64,000 bases of DNA from Roseiarcus sp963836695 (GCA_963836695.1 CAWIKX010000026.1:109175-173174), one strand, 5' to 3'; shown: positions 1-9,905, counted from the stretch's first letter. Made by a program: numbers and translations. The notes: generated from the sequence alone by a model not told the origin.

Positions 1-387
1 CCCCTCGAGCGCCCGCACAGCGGGGCCGACCATCGTCGGATAGACGCAAACCGCTCCCACGGTCGGCGGCGCGTCCGTGAGGCCCAGCGCTTCGAGGAGG
101 TCGTCAGACAGCGGCTTCTTCGCCTTGGCGCACAGACGGCGCACGCGCTCCGGCGTGTCGTCGCCGGCAAGGGTCGTGAGGTCGATGCAGGTCAGCGCCT
201 TCACGAGCCACGCCGCCTGCCATTCCTTCTTGATCGAGCGGCGCGTCGTCAAGGTCGCGGCGCGCCGCTCGACCGCGCTCGCATTGACGCCGACGCTCTC
301 GAACGCGCTCGCATCCAGGGGAGCGCCGGGGTTGCGCGGCCTATTGTGGCCTTTGGCGGGAAGAGCCGTCTCAGCGATGTTCATCAT
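1..387 (-). CDS. deoC: Deoxyribose-phosphate aldolase, 3' end off-window
   Basis: Only the first 129 codons are inside the window. The reading contains CIDLTTLAGDDT followed by RVRRLCAKAKKPL and GAVCVYPTMVGPAVRALEG, which are DeoC hallmarks. The family cleaves 2-deoxyribose 5-phosphate to glyceraldehyde 3-phosphate and acetaldehyde through a Schiff-base lysine; that lysine lies beyond the window edge. Two consecutive in-frame ATGs (387 and 384) overlap the last codons of the upstream SorC gene, so translational coupling is likely. As the last visible gene of the operon it would feed triose phosphate and a C2 unit to central metabolism. An aldehyde dehydrogenase often follows deoC in related clusters but cannot be seen here. 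Confidence 0.9.
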   Translation of the reverse strand, partial: MMNIAETALPAKGHNRPRNPGAPLDASAFESVGVNASAVERRAATLTTRRSIKKEWQAAWLVKALTCIDLTTLAGDDTPERVRRLCAKAKKPLSDDLLEALGLTDAPPTVGAVCVYPTMVGPAVRALEG

Positions 388-1402
388 AGACCTCGCTTTC
401 GTCGAACGCCCTGCGATCCTTCTCCTCGAGAAGGAACCGGGCCGTGGGCTCGTCGGTGACGAGCACGTTGAAATAGCGCGCCCGGATACAGGCGCGCACG
501 ACCGCATGTTTCTGCGCCCCCGCCGCGACGCCGATCGAGAATTCCCGATTGGCGCAGTCGCGCAAGTCGAGCCCGATGGTCCGCGCGTCGAGCTGGGGAT
601 CGACGACCTGACCGGACGCATCGATGAAGCGGCTCAGGATGTCGCCCACCGCCCCTTTGGCCTTGAGCGCCGCCTGCTCCTCTACCGTAATGAAGCCGGA
701 CTGCACGAGCACGGAATCGCTGACGATCGCGCCCATGCCAAAGCAGATGACCGGCGCGCGCCGCCCGAGCGCAAGCACGCTCGCGATCGTCGGGTCCTGC
801 TCGAGCGCCACGCGCGTCGCCGCATGGCCGAGGATCGCCGGCACCGGCAGGAGGGTCGCGGCGCCGTTCGCCGAGCGGGCGAAAAGCTCGGCGGTGTTGT
901 TGGTGCGCGCCGAGGGCGCACGGATGTTCATGGCGCCGTTCAGAAGCACGACCTCGACGCCCTCGTTCCAGAGCGGTGGAAGACGGCGGGCGACGGCGCT
1001 CATCGTCCGTCCCCATGAGACGCCGATCAGCGGCATGGGCCCAAGCGAGGCGATGAACTGCGCCGCGGCCTGAGCCACGCTGTCGAGCGCGAGCGCCTCG
1101 TCATCGTCCGTGGGCTCGCGCACCACCACGGCTTCCCGCAGGTCGAACCGCTGCTGCAGGCGGCTCTCGAGGAGGGGCTCGCGCGCCGTGCGCGGCACGA
1201 TCTCGATGCGCACGATGCCGGAGTCGCGCGCCTCGTTGAGGAGACGGCGCGCCTGCCAGCGGGTGAGCCCCAGTTCTTCAGCGACCTCGCCAATCGTCAT
1301 GTTGAGATCATAATAGCTCTTCGCCGCCCGAATCATCAGCAGCTCGCGCTGCTCGATGGAGAGACTGCGGAAAGGGACGTCGCGGTCGAGACTTTCAGAC
1401 AT
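371..1402 (-). CDS. SorC/DeoR-family sugar-responsive transcriptional regulator
   Basis: The protein has 343 residues from the ATG at 1402. Residues about 10-60 form a helix-turn-helix (MTIGEVAEELGLTRWQARRL), and the rest is the SorC effector-binding domain, which normally senses a phosphorylated sugar. EryD, the erythritol operon repressor of rhizobia and Brucella, belongs to this family. Its ATG overlaps the stop of the upstream kinase gene by 8 nt (ATGTCTGA), so regulator and kinase are co-translated. It probably controls its own operon through the inverted repeats at 11075-11115 in front of the transporter genes; that is inference. A longer upstream reading frame exists but lies inside the kinase gene and lacks homologous content. 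Confidence 0.88.
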   Translation of the reverse strand: MSESLDRDVPFRSLSIEQRELLMIRAAKSYYDLNMTIGEVAEELGLTRWQARRLLNEARDSGIVRIEIVPRTAREPLLESRLQQRFDLREAVVVREPTDDDEALALDSVAQAAAQFIASLGPMPLIGVSWGRTMSAVARRLPPLWNEGVEVVLLNGAMNIRAPSARTNNTAELFARSANGAATLLPVPAILGHAATRVALEQDPTIASVLALGRRAPVICFGMGAIVSDSVLVQSGFITVEEQAALKAKGAVGDILSRFIDASGQVVDPQLDARTIGLDLRDCANREFSIGVAAGAQKHAVVRACIRARYFNVLVTDEPTARFLLEEKDRRAFDESEVYDEHR

Positions 1403-2918
1403 GAGGCTCGCTCCGGAGCTGACGCTCCGCCAGACGGCGCATGAGCGGCGTGAGCAGCTCGGTCGCCTCCCGATATTCGGCGAGCAGTTCGAGGTAGCGG
1501 TCGTGGGCGCGCGGATCGGGATCGAGAACCGCTGTCGGCTGAGCGACCGCCTTGGCCGCCTCGAAGAGGTTGGGCGCGAATCCCGCGGCCGTAGCCGCGC
1601 AAGCCGCCGCGCCGACAATCGTCAGATTGACCTCGGGCAGGATCTCAATCGGCAGGCCCATCGCGTCCACCGTCGCCCTCAGCCAGAGAGGGTTTTTGGC
1701 GTAGCCGCCCGACGACACCACGCGCCGGCAGGCGACGCCAAGCTCGGCCATGCGCCGCAGGATGTTGGCGCTTGCCAGCGCCACCGCCTCAACCGCCGCG
1801 CGGTAAAGCGCGGCCCGGTCATGCCCGAGCGACAGGCCAAGGAAGGCGCCTCTCAGGAGCGGATCGCGATATGGCGTACGATTGCCCATGAAATAGTCAA
1901 GCGCGAGGACCCCGGCTCCCCCTACCGGGAGCGTCTCCGCCTCCTTCCACAGCCTATTGAGCCCGGATTCGTCTAGCCCGAAGATGTCGCGAGAGAGCCA
2001 TGACAGGACGGAGCCGGCCGAAACCTGCCCGGCCTCGACGAGCCAATGATCGTCGACGAGCGCATGAGGATAGGGCCCCCAGAAGCCGTCGACCGGCGAG
2101 CCCTCTGTCAGCTGGAACAATTGCACCGTCGAGGTGCCGCCGATCAGCAGCAATTCTCCCGGCGCCATCGTGTCCGCGGCCACCATCCCAATATGGGCGT
2201 CGATGCCGCCCTGCGCGAGCACCGGCCTGTTCGACAGGCCGAGATGCGCCGCCGCCTTCGCGGAAATCCGCTCGATCGGCGCGCCGACCGGGAAGATCGA
2301 TGACGGGAGCTTGGCGGCGAGATCGGGCACGCCGAATTCCGCATAGAGATCGTCGACGAACCTGCCTTCGACGAAATCATAGTTCCATTTGCAGGTCGCG
2401 TTCATGCGCGAGCCGACCCAGCGGCCGGTCAGCAGGAAATTGATGTAGTCTATGCATTCGCAGATCACCTCGGCGCCGGCATAGGTCAGCGGTTCATGGC
2501 GCGCGAGCCACATGGATTTCGGCACGAGCCATTCGGCCGCATCGCCTCCGCCGGAATAGGCCATGACCGGGTGGCGCGAAGCGGCCGTCCGGTCCGCTTG
2601 CTCAGCGGCGCGGCAATCCATCCAGAGCAGGGCAGGGCGCAGCGGCGTCCCGTCGCGCTTGCAGGCGACGACGGTCGAAGCGGTCGTGGCGACACAGACG
2701 CCGTCGATCTCGGGCGCGCCGAGGTCGGCCATGAGGCCCCGGGTCGCCTTGCCGAGCGCTTCCCACCAGTCGAGAGGCGACTGCTCGGCCCACCCCGGAC
2801 GGGGGTGGCGCGTCTCATAAGGGCTCTCGCGCTCGGCCACGACCGCGCGACGGTCGAGGTCGAACACCCCGACACGCACGCCGCCCGTACCGAAATCGAG
2901 ACCAAGCAGCCGCGCCAT
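1395..2918 (-). CDS. FGGY-family carbohydrate kinase (xylulokinase-like), first of two
   Basis: The 507-residue length is normal for FGGY kinases. The N-terminal actin-like ATPase fold begins LGLDFGTGGVRVGVFD, followed by PRPGWAEQSPLDWW, and the second lobe has the ATP-site sequence VVSSGGYAKNPLWLRATVDAMG. The enzyme would phosphorylate a ketose or polyol with ATP in the cytoplasm. The family includes xylulose, ribulose, erythritol and glycerol kinases, and sequence alone does not fix the substrate. It sits 3 nt after the zinc dehydrogenase gene and overlaps the SorC gene. A second, clearly different FGGY kinase lies in the same operon (5902-7404), so the pathway may have two phosphorylation steps or accept two substrates. 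Confidence 0.88.
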   Translation of the reverse strand: MARLLGLDFGTGGVRVGVFDLDRRAVVAERESPYETRHPRPGWAEQSPLDWWEALGKATRGLMADLGAPEIDGVCVATTASTVVACKRDGTPLRPALLWMDCRAAEQADRTAASRHPVMAYSGGGDAAEWLVPKSMWLARHEPLTYAGAEVICECIDYINFLLTGRWVGSRMNATCKWNYDFVEGRFVDDLYAEFGVPDLAAKLPSSIFPVGAPIERISAKAAAHLGLSNRPVLAQGGIDAHIGMVAADTMAPGELLLIGGTSTVQLFQLTEGSPVDGFWGPYPHALVDDHWLVEAGQVSAGSVLSWLSRDIFGLDESGLNRLWKEAETLPVGGAGVLALDYFMGNRTPYRDPLLRGAFLGLSLGHDRAALYRAAVEAVALASANILRRMAELGVACRRVVSSGGYAKNPLWLRATVDAMGLPIEILPEVNLTIVGAAACAATAAGFAPNLFEAAKAVAQPTAVLDPDPRAHDRYLELLAEYREATELLTPLMRRLAERQLRSEPHV

Positions 2919-2921
2919 GAA

Positions 2922-3935
2922 TCAGGGCCTGAACATGACCTTGGAGAAATGCTCGTTGCGCCCGCGGATCGTTTCGAACATCCGCGGCAGATCGCGAAGC
3001 GGGAGTTCATGGGTGATCATGAATTCCCATTTCAAGGTTCCGTCGGCGAGCGCGGCGAGGCTCACGGTCCATTCCTTGCCGGGGAACGGCGGGCTGAAGG
3101 AATTCCACGCGCCATGCAGCGACACTTCCTGACGCAGAAAATGCTGGAAGGTCTTGTTGTCGAGGGAGACGTCGCCGACCGGAATACCGATGAACACGAC
3201 GTGGCCGCCTGGAGCCGCGAGGCGTGCGGCGAGATTGATCGAGGGCGCAACGCCCGCCGCCTCGATGATGAGATCGCAAGTGAGGTCCGCCGGCGCCTCG
3301 TGAGAAAGGAAGGTTTGCGTCGCGCCCGCTTCGCGCGCCTCGTCGAGCTTGGCGGAATTAAGATCGATCGCGAGGACCTCGGTGCAGCCCATGAGCCGCA
3401 TCCACTGGATCGCGAAGAGCCCGATCGGCCCGCATCCGACAACGGCGCCCCGCTGACCCATCGTGGGCGGCGCCTTCCAGACCGCATGCAGCGCGATCGA
3501 GGCCGGGTCGGTCATTGCGATAGCGCGTGGATCGGTCCCCTTCGGCGCCTTGAGAAGATTCTGGACGGGCGCGGCGACGAATTCGGCATAGGCTCCATCG
3601 CGCCGGCTGCCGAAATAATCGTAGTTGCGACAGCGGGAGAAATTGCCGGTCAGGCATTGATCGCAGACGCGACATGGAAGCATTGGCGCGACGCCCACGA
3701 GCTCGCCGATGCCGAACCCGTCGACCTCCTCGCCAATCTCGACGATTTCGCCCGAGAATTCATGCCCGCAGATGATCGGCATGCGATGCGCGCCCTTCGT
3801 CAGCATGCGCGGAATGTCGGACCCGCATACGCCGACCGCGGCGACCCTGAGCAGCGCCTCGCCCTTCTTAGCCGCAGGCTTCGGAACCTCTTCGAGCCGG
3901 ATGTCTCCGGGCTTGTACATGACGGCGGCTTGCAT
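2922..3935 (-). CDS. Zinc-dependent alcohol/polyol dehydrogenase (galactitol-1-phosphate dehydrogenase-like)
   Basis: The MDR-family protein has 337 residues. GVCGSD and GHEFSGEIVEIG carry the catalytic-zinc ligands, and CRVCDQCLTGNFSRC supplies the four cysteines of the structural zinc. GCGPIGLFAIQW is the Rossmann nucleotide loop. It would oxidise a sugar alcohol or its phosphate to the ketose form with NAD. The start MQAAVMYKPGD at 3935 matches the family N-terminus; the frame stays open further upstream but there overlaps the gldA-like gene. It lies 34 nt downstream of that gene. Related proteins are galactitol-1-phosphate 5-dehydrogenase, sorbitol dehydrogenase and threonine dehydrogenase; the polyol role is inferred from the two kinases alongside. 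Confidence 0.85.
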   Translation of the reverse strand: MQAAVMYKPGDIRLEEVPKPAAKKGEALLRVAAVGVCGSDIPRMLTKGAHRMPIICGHEFSGEIVEIGEEVDGFGIGELVGVAPMLPCRVCDQCLTGNFSRCRNYDYFGSRRDGAYAEFVAAPVQNLLKAPKGTDPRAIAMTDPASIALHAVWKAPPTMGQRGAVVGCGPIGLFAIQWMRLMGCTEVLAIDLNSAKLDEAREAGATQTFLSHEAPADLTCDLIIEAAGVAPSINLAARLAAPGGHVVFIGIPVGDVSLDNKTFQHFLRQEVSLHGAWNSFSPPFPGKEWTVSLAALADGTLKWEFMITHELPLRDLPRMFETIRGRNEHFSKVMFRP

Positions 3936-3969
3936 CGAAGAGGTCCCTATGAGGTGGAAAATAAAGTCG

Positions 3970-5107
3970 TCAGGCGGAGGCGGCGAGCGAGGAGGTAAAG
4001 CCGTCCAGCGCAAGGATCGCGTCGCGGACAGTCGCAACCGAAAGCGGCGCGGCCGAGCGCCAGGAGGCGGAACCGGGCGCGAGCGCCGCTTCCGCCACGC
4101 GCTCGATGTCCGCGCGGCTCGCCTTCCCAAGCTTGAGATCCGCGAGCGTCGTCGGCAGGCCAAGCCCCCGGCAGAACCGCGCCGTCTCTTCGATCTCCGT
4201 GAAGGGCCGTCCTTCGAGCATCAGGAGGCAGAGGGTCCCGAAGGCGACTTTCTCGCCGTGATAGAAGCCATGCGTCTCGTCAAGCGCGGTCAGGCCGTCA
4301 TGGATCCCGTGGCCGCCCGAGACGCCGCAATTCTCGAAGCCGAGGCCGCTGAGCAGCGTGTTCGCCTCGATGATGTTCTCGACCGCCTGCGTCAGTGCGC
4401 CGCGTTCGGCGGCATGTTTGGCGGCGAGCGCATCGCGTAGGAGAACGTCGTAGCAGGCCCTCGCGAGCGCCAAGCCCGCTGCCGGCGCCGGGAAGCCGGA
4501 GGCGATATAGTTCTGCGAATTGGTCTCGACATTGGAGCGCGCCTCGAACCATGTCGAAAGCGCGTCGCCCATCCCGGCGACGAGGAAGCGCGCTGGCGCC
4601 TTCACGATCACCGCGCTGTCGACCAGCACGACGTCGGGATTGCGCGGTAAGCGTATCGAACTCCTGATAAATCCCGTTCGGTGTGTAGCGCACCGCGATC
4701 GCGCTGCAGGGCGCGTCGGTCGAGGCGATGGTCGGAACGATCACGATCCGCGCCCCTGTCGCGCATGCCGCGACTTTGGCGGTGTCCGCGGTCTTTCCAC
4801 CACCGATTCCGATCACAACGCTCGCAGAGTGCTTACGCATCAGAGCCTCAACGCGGGAGATCTCCTCCGATGAGCACTCGCCGTTGAAGCGCTCCACCGC
4901 GTGAGAGAGGCCGCTCTTCTCCAATGAAGCGCGTAGCGCCGTGCCCATCGCATCCAGCACGAAGCCATCAACCAGCAGGAACGCCTTGTCGCCGAGCGGC
5001 TTCACATGATCAGGCAGGCGCTCGATCTCGCCGGCGCGCTGGATATATTTGCCGGGGCCGCCATAGCCCCTTCCGAATGCGACCCGACCCTGTTCGCGGG
5101 CGTCCAT
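3970..5107 (-). pseudogene. Glycerol dehydrogenase-like iron/zinc alcohol dehydrogenase, single-base frameshift
   Basis: Two overlapping frames together give one about 378-residue GldA-type protein. The N-terminal part (5107 to about 4650) holds the NAD loop VVIGIGGGKTADTAKVAA and PTIASTDAPCSA. The C-terminal part (about 4650-3970) resumes at LPRNPDVVLVDSAVI and holds the metal-ligand histidines in GHGIHDGL and HGEKVAFGTL. The frame break lies at about 4648-4657, and the total length is 3n+1, so one extra base restores the gene. All motifs survive, so this is either a sequencing error or a very recent mutation. The family oxidises glycerol or small polyols and hydroxyaldehydes with NAD. The start at 5107 follows ACGGAGC 19 nt after the SDR stop. 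Confidence 0.8.
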
Positions 5108-5126
5108 GACAAGCTCCGTTAATGTC

Positions 5127-5885
5127 TCAGAAGCCGCTGACGACGTAGCCGCCATCGACTGGCAGCGTCGTGGCGGTGACGAAGAGGGCGGCTGGCGAGC
5201 AAAAGAAGATCGTTGCGCCGACAAGATCCTCAACCGTTCCCCATCGCTTGAGCGCGGCTTTCGCCTCGATCTTTCCGGCGGGGACCGGGTCCGACCACAG
5301 TGACTTCGTCATGTCGGTCTTGTGGTAGCCGGGAGCGATGGCGTTGACGCGGATGCCCTCTGGGCCGAAGCGATGCGCGAGCGTGCGCGTCAACCCGAGA
5401 AGTCCAGTCTTGCTGGCCGAATAGGCCGGGACGGCGTCGTCGACGACATAGCTCAGCATCGAGGCGACGTTGACGATCGAGCCCTTCGACTTCGCCAAGA
5501 GCGGCCGCGCCGCCATCGAGAGGCGCATCACACTGTTGAGGTTGACGTCCATGACGTCGAGGAAGCCGGCCTCCTCATACTCCTTCTCGGGCTTCGCCAC
5601 GCCGGCCGAGTTCACCAGCACGTCCAGGCTTGGAAACCCGCCGACGAAAGCGTCGATGGCCTTGCGATCGCGCACGTCGAGCAACTCGAAGCGAACGCCT
5701 TTGGCCTCGCTGTCGGTGCGCGCCGCCCCGAGCCGCGCTTGCGAGGCGCCGGTCGCGGTCACCTCGGCGCCGAGCCCAGCGAATCCTTTCGCAAGAGCGA
5801 GCCCGATGCCGCTGGTGCCCCCCGAGATAAGAACGCGCTTTCCGGCGAAAAGGTCGGGGCGAAACGTTGCCAGGATTTCGTCCAT
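5127..5885 (-). CDS. Short-chain dehydrogenase/reductase
   Basis: The 252-residue classical SDR has the cofactor loop ISGGTSGIGLALA, NSAG, a catalytic serine in ASMLSYV and the YSASK active site. VDGGYVVSGF at the C-terminus is typical of NAD-linked polyol and sugar dehydrogenases of this class. An AGGAG box lies 9-13 nt before the ATG at 5885, which supports that start over longer readings. It lies between the second FGGY kinase and the gldA-like gene. With the zinc dehydrogenase and the GldA-like enzyme it makes three polyol-type dehydrogenases in one operon. The exact substrate cannot be deduced. Confidence 0.87.
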   Translation of the reverse strand: MDEILATFRPDLFAGKRVLISGGTSGIGLALAKGFAGLGAEVTATGASQARLGAARTDSEAKGVRFELLDVRDRKAIDAFVGGFPSLDVLVNSAGVAKPEKEYEEAGFLDVMDVNLNSVMRLSMAARPLLAKSKGSIVNVASMLSYVVDDAVPAYSASKTGLLGLTRTLAHRFGPEGIRVNAIAPGYHKTDMTKSLWSDPVPAGKIEAKAALKRWGTVEDLVGATIFFCSPAALFVTATTLPVDGGYVVSGF

Positions 5886-5901
5886 GGCGTGAGCTCCTGG
5901 G

Positions 5902-7404
5902 TCAATGGGCAAGGGCGTCAAGGTCGTCGTAGAGCGCCTGGGAGTGCGCGTAGAGCCGGTCGAACACCGGCTGCATCCGCGCATAAGTCGCGACCCAATC
6001 CGGGTCGGGCTTCACCTCGTCGACATGGCGCACGTAAGCTTGGACGGCGTCTTCGAGCCGAGCGAAACGGCCGGCCGCCGTGGCCGCCAGCGCGGCGCAA
6101 CCGACGACGCCACCTTCCGGCTCCTGCGGAACTGCGATTGGAACGCCGTAGACGCTCGCCTTGATTTTCAGCCAAAGCTGCGTCTTGGCGCCGCCGCCCG
6201 AGGCGATGACCCTCTCGACCTTTCGGCCGGTGGCTTTCTCCATGATGCGCAGGTGGCGGGTCGCGGCGAAGGCGACGCCTTCGAGAACGGCGCGGTGGAG
6301 ATGCGGGAGCCCGTGCGCCGCGCCGAGGCCAAAGAACTGCGCCCGCGCATTGCGATGCGCACCGAGCCTTTCCCCCGTGAGGTAGGGCATGAAGATGAGG
6401 CCGCCCGAACCGGCCGGCGCGGAAGCGGCGCGGTTCGTCATGTCGTCGTAGCTCAAGGTCTTTTCGTGAAAGGCGCGCCTCGCCCAACGCATGGCGTCGC
6501 CTCCCGTTTCGAGAAGGACAAAGGGGCCCCAACGACCCTCGATCGTCGCGACGTTGCAGATCTCGGGGTCGAGCAATGGCGCATCGGCGATCAGCGTGAG
6601 AATGCAGGAAGTGCCCGTCACGTCGGAGGCGAGGCCGAGGCGGCATGCGCCTGAGCCCAGGAGCGCCATCGGATAGTCGGCCCCGCCGACCAGGACGGGG
6701 GTCCCTTCCTGCAATCCGGTCTCGTTCGCCGCCGCGCTCGTCACCAGGCCGAGGATCTCCAGAGGCTCGCGGATCGCCGGCAGCTTAGCGGCGTCGAGTC
6801 CGAGCAGGCTGATCATCTTCTGCGACCAGACCCTCGTGCGAGGATTCATCAGGAAACTGCAGGAGGCGTCGCCGGAGTCCATGGCGATCTCGCCGGTCAG
6901 TCGAAAGTTGATGTAGTCCTTCGGCATAAGCACGGCGCGGGCGGCGGAATAGGCCGCCGGGTCGTTGTCACGCAGCCACGCGAGCTTGAAGCCCGGCCAC
7001 GCCGGCGTCGGCGGATTGCCGCACTCTTCGAGATAGGCGGAAGCCGCGTGCTCGCGTTCAAAGTCCGCCACGATCGCGGCGGTGCGCTTGTCGTTCCACA
7101 ACGGCGCGGCGTCGCGCGTGAGCCGGCCGGCCTCATCGATCAGCACCACGCCGTGCATCTGGCCGCAGGCGCAGATCGCCGCAATGCGCTCCCGCGCGCC
7201 TTCGACCGCGCCGAGAGCATCGCGGATCGAGGCTGACACGCCGGCCCACCAATCGCGCGGCCTCTGCTCCGCCCAGCCGAATTGCGGCACGATCTGATCG
7301 TGCTCGCGCGCCGCGATGTGAAGGATCGCGCCTTCCGAATCGACGAGCGCCGCGCGAACGCTGCCGGTGCCGATATCGATGGAAAGCGTCAGGTCGCGGG
7401 CCAT
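5902..7404 (-). CDS. FGGY-family carbohydrate kinase (xylulokinase-like), second of two
   Basis: The protein has 500 residues. LSIDIGTGSVRAALVD and FGWAEQRPRDWWAG open the N-terminal lobe; CACGQMHGVVLID and DKRTAAIV are sugar-site segments shared with xylulokinases; VIASGGGAKTQLWLKIKA marks the second lobe. It would phosphorylate a ketose in the cytoplasm. It begins 4 nt after the permease gene stop and is followed 16 nt later by the SDR gene. It is only distantly like the kinase at 1395-2918, so this is not a recent duplication. Substrate unknown. Confidence 0.87.
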   Translation of the reverse strand: MARDLTLSIDIGTGSVRAALVDSEGAILHIAAREHDQIVPQFGWAEQRPRDWWAGVSASIRDALGAVEGARERIAAICACGQMHGVVLIDEAGRLTRDAAPLWNDKRTAAIVADFEREHAASAYLEECGNPPTPAWPGFKLAWLRDNDPAAYSAARAVLMPKDYINFRLTGEIAMDSGDASCSFLMNPRTRVWSQKMISLLGLDAAKLPAIREPLEILGLVTSAAANETGLQEGTPVLVGGADYPMALLGSGACRLGLASDVTGTSCILTLIADAPLLDPEICNVATIEGRWGPFVLLETGGDAMRWARRAFHEKTLSYDDMTNRAASAPAGSGGLIFMPYLTGERLGAHRNARAQFFGLGAAHGLPHLHRAVLEGVAFAATRHLRIMEKATGRKVERVIASGGGAKTQLWLKIKASVYGVPIAVPQEPEGGVVGCAALAATAAGRFARLEDAVQAYVRHVDEVKPDPDWVATYARMQPVFDRLYAHSQALYDDLDALAH

Positions 7405-7408
7405 GCGT

Positions 7409-8399
7409 TCAGCGCTTCAGCGATCCGGCGCCGTATTGGATCAGCATGGCAAGGACAATGATGAGGCCCATATAGACGTTCTGATTGTAGCCGGGCACGC
7501 CTGCGAGATTCATGATGTTGGCGATGATGCCCATAACCAGCGCGCCGAGCAGAGTGTTGATCACGCCGCCTCGGCCGCCCATGAGGCTCGCGCCGCCGAT
7601 GACGACGGCGGCGATCACGTCGAGCTCCGCTCCGACGCCGACCTGCGCCGAGCCAACGCCGGTGCGGCTCGTCGAGATGATGCCTGCGAGTCCAGCAAGC
7701 GCGCCCGAGATGACATAGACCGAGAGGATGTAGCGTGGCACCGCGATGCCGGAGAGCCGCACCGCCTCCTCGTTGGAGCCAATCGCGGTGATGATGCGGC
7801 CGAAGCTCGTGAAGTTGAGCACGATCCCGCCCACGATGAAGATCACAAACATCACGATCACCGGTTGAGGCAGGCCGAAGAGGAAGCCGGATCCGAAATT
7901 GGCGAGCGCGTCGCCGCCGTCGCCGAGCGGGATGGGACGGCCAGCCGAGAAGATGAGCGCTAGCCCGCGCGCGATCGCCATCATTGCGAGCGACATGACG
8001 AAGGACGGCAGCTTGAGATACGCAACGAAGCCGCCGGTCACGAGGCCGCAGGCCGCGCCTGATAGCAGGACGAACACAATGCTCTCCGGCACGCTAAACC
8101 CGGAAAAGGCGATGAAATAAGCGCTGAGCACGCTGCCGAGCGCAGCGATCGATCCGACCGAAAGGTCGATGCCGCGGGTCAGAATCGACATAGAGCATTC
8201 CGACAGCCATGATGCCCGCGCTGGAAGCGACCTGCCTCAGGACGTTGAGAATGTTGGGCTTGGTCAGGAAGCTCGGCGACCAGAAGGAGGCGGCCACGAC
8301 CAGGACGAGAAAGATGCCGAGCGTGCCGAAGCGGTGCATGAAAGCGCCAAAATCGAAACGCCTGCCGCTCTCCGGCTGGGCTTCTGTGATCGCCGCCAT
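7409..8399 (-). pseudogene. Ribose-type ABC transporter permease (RbsC-like), single-base frameshift
   Basis: The N-terminal frame starts MAAITEAQPESG at 8399 and runs through a first membrane helix to ASSAGIMAVGMLYV. The second frame resumes ILTRGIDLSVGSIAALGSVL, the most conserved permease segment of this family, and continues to 7409. The break is at about 8190; removing one G (complement) rejoins the two halves, and the total length is 3n+1, giving about 329 residues, normal for RbsC. Several hydrophobic helices and a GGASLMGGRGGVINTLLGAL segment (the EAA-like loop region) are present. It overlaps nothing and lies 3 nt from the ATPase gene stop. If the base is real, the importer is dead; no second permease lies nearby. 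Confidence 0.82.
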
Positions 8400-8402
8400 C
8401 GC

Positions 8403-9905
8403 TTAGGCCACCCTTTCATGTGATGTGCTTCGCGCGATTGCGAGCGAGAGGAGCTTTTCCTCGTTGTAATCCGCAGGCATGAGTTCGCCTTGCAACCTTC
8501 CCTCGCCCATGACGAGGATTCTATCGCACAGCCCGAAGAGCTCCTGATGCTCGGAGGAAATCACCAGCACCGCTTTGCCTTCCTCCGCGAGTCTGAGGAT
8601 GATTCCATAGATCTCGCTCTTCGCGCCAACATCCACGCCGCGCGTCGGCTCGTCGAGGATGACGACGTCGCCGTCTGCAAGAAACCACTTGGCGAGGACA
8701 ACCTTCTGCTGGTTGCCTCCGGACAGGCTGGAGACCGGCGCCTCGATGCGTGAGGCCTTGAGCCTGAGGCTCGCCCCGAGATCTGTCACGATCTTCCGCT
8801 CGACGCCTTTGCGAATGAATCCGAGCCGGTTCACCACCGCCGAAAGCTTCGCCATCGTGGCGTTGACGCGGATCGGAGCGTCAAGCACCACGCCTTGAGC
8901 CTTGCGGTCTTCGGGAACGAGGCAGACGCCGGCTTTCACCGCTTCCGATGGCGAGCGTATTTTCCGCTCCACGCCATTGAGGAGGATCGCGCCGCTGTCG
9001 AGGCGGTCGGCGCCGAAGATCACCCGCGCCACTTCGCTGCGGCCCGATCCGACGAGGCCGCCAAGGCCGACGATCTCGCCCGCGCGCAAGGAGAAGCTGA
9101 TATCGCGCACGAGCCGCCCTCTGTGCAGATTGCGGACGACGAGTCGCTCCTCGCCAATCTTGCGCTCGCCCTTTTCCGGGAACAAAGCCGACATCGGACG
9201 GCCGACCATCATGCGGATCATCTCGTCGATCGTGAGCCCCTCGACGGGGCGGGTCGCGACGACCTGCCCGTCCTTCATCACGGTCACGCGGTCGGCGACG
9301 CTCAGCACTTCTTCGAGCCGGTGAGAAATGTAGACGACGCCAACGCCCTCGGAGCGCAGCCGCGCGATGATCTCGTGCAGCCGTTCGGCGTCCTGCGCCG
9401 AGAGCACGGCCGTCGGCTCGTCGAAGACGATGATCTTGACCTTGCGCGACAGCGCCTTGGCGATCTCGACCACCTGCTGATGGGCGACGGTGAGCGCGCC
9501 GGCGCGCAGAGCCGGATCAATGTCGAAGCCGAGCGAAGAGATCAATTCGGAAGCGCGCCGCCGGAGCGTGCGCCAGGAAATGACCGGAGACAGTTCGCCG
9601 AGAAAAATGTTCTCCGCCACCGACAGGTCAGGCGCGAGCGCCAGCTCCTGATGGATGATGGCAATGCCATGGGCGCGCGCTTCCCTCGGGCCCCGGAAAT
9701 CGACACGGGCGCCGTCGATCCTGATCTCGCCGCTGCTCGGGGCCATTTCGCCGCCCAGCACCCGCATCAGGGTGGACTTGCCGGCGCCGTTCTCGCCAAC
9801 CAGCGCGTGGACCTCGCCGGTCTGAACCTCGAAGTTCACGCCGCGCAAGGCGCGAACGCCGCCGAAGTTCTTCGTGATGGCCGCAAGCCGCGCGAGTTCG
9901 GCCAT
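8403..9905 (-). CDS. Sugar ABC transporter ATP-binding protein, duplicated ATPase (RbsA/XylG type)
   Basis: The 500-residue protein has two ABC domains in tandem. The first has Walker A GENGAGKSTLM and Walker B IIVFDEPT. The second has the degenerate Walker A GLVGSGRSEVARVIFG, the full signature LSGGNQQKVVLAKW and VVILDEPTRGVD, as is standard for the CUT2 family. It powers import of a monosaccharide or polyol through the adjacent permease and binding protein. It lies 3 nt upstream of the permease start and about 75 nt downstream of the binding-protein gene. Confidence 0.93.
   Translation of the reverse strand: MAELARLAAITKNFGGVRALRGVNFEVQTGEVHALVGENGAGKSTLMRVLGGEMAPSSGEIRIDGARVDFRGPREARAHGIAIIHQELALAPDLSVAENIFLGELSPVISWRTLRRRASELISSLGFDIDPALRAGALTVAHQQVVEIAKALSRKVKIIVFDEPTAVLSAQDAERLHEIIARLRSEGVGVVYISHRLEEVLSVADRVTVMKDGQVVATRPVEGLTIDEMIRMMVGRPMSALFPEKGERKIGEERLVVRNLHRGRLVRDISFSLRAGEIVGLGGLVGSGRSEVARVIFGADRLDSGAILLNGVERKIRSPSEAVKAGVCLVPEDRKAQGVVLDAPIRVNATMAKLSAVVNRLGFIRKGVERKIVTDLGASLRLKASRIEAPVSSLSGGNQQKVVLAKWFLADGDVVILDEPTRGVDVGAKSEIYGIILRLAEEGKAVLVISSEHQELFGLCDRILVMGEGRLQGELMPADYNEEKLLSLAIARSTSHERVA

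Noticed and set aside
77..1018. 313-codon rightward open frame at the window start
   Set aside because: It is the shadow of deoC and the SorC gene.
2496..3998. 500-codon rightward open frame
   Set aside because: It lies opposite the kinase and zinc-dehydrogenase genes and shows no domain content.
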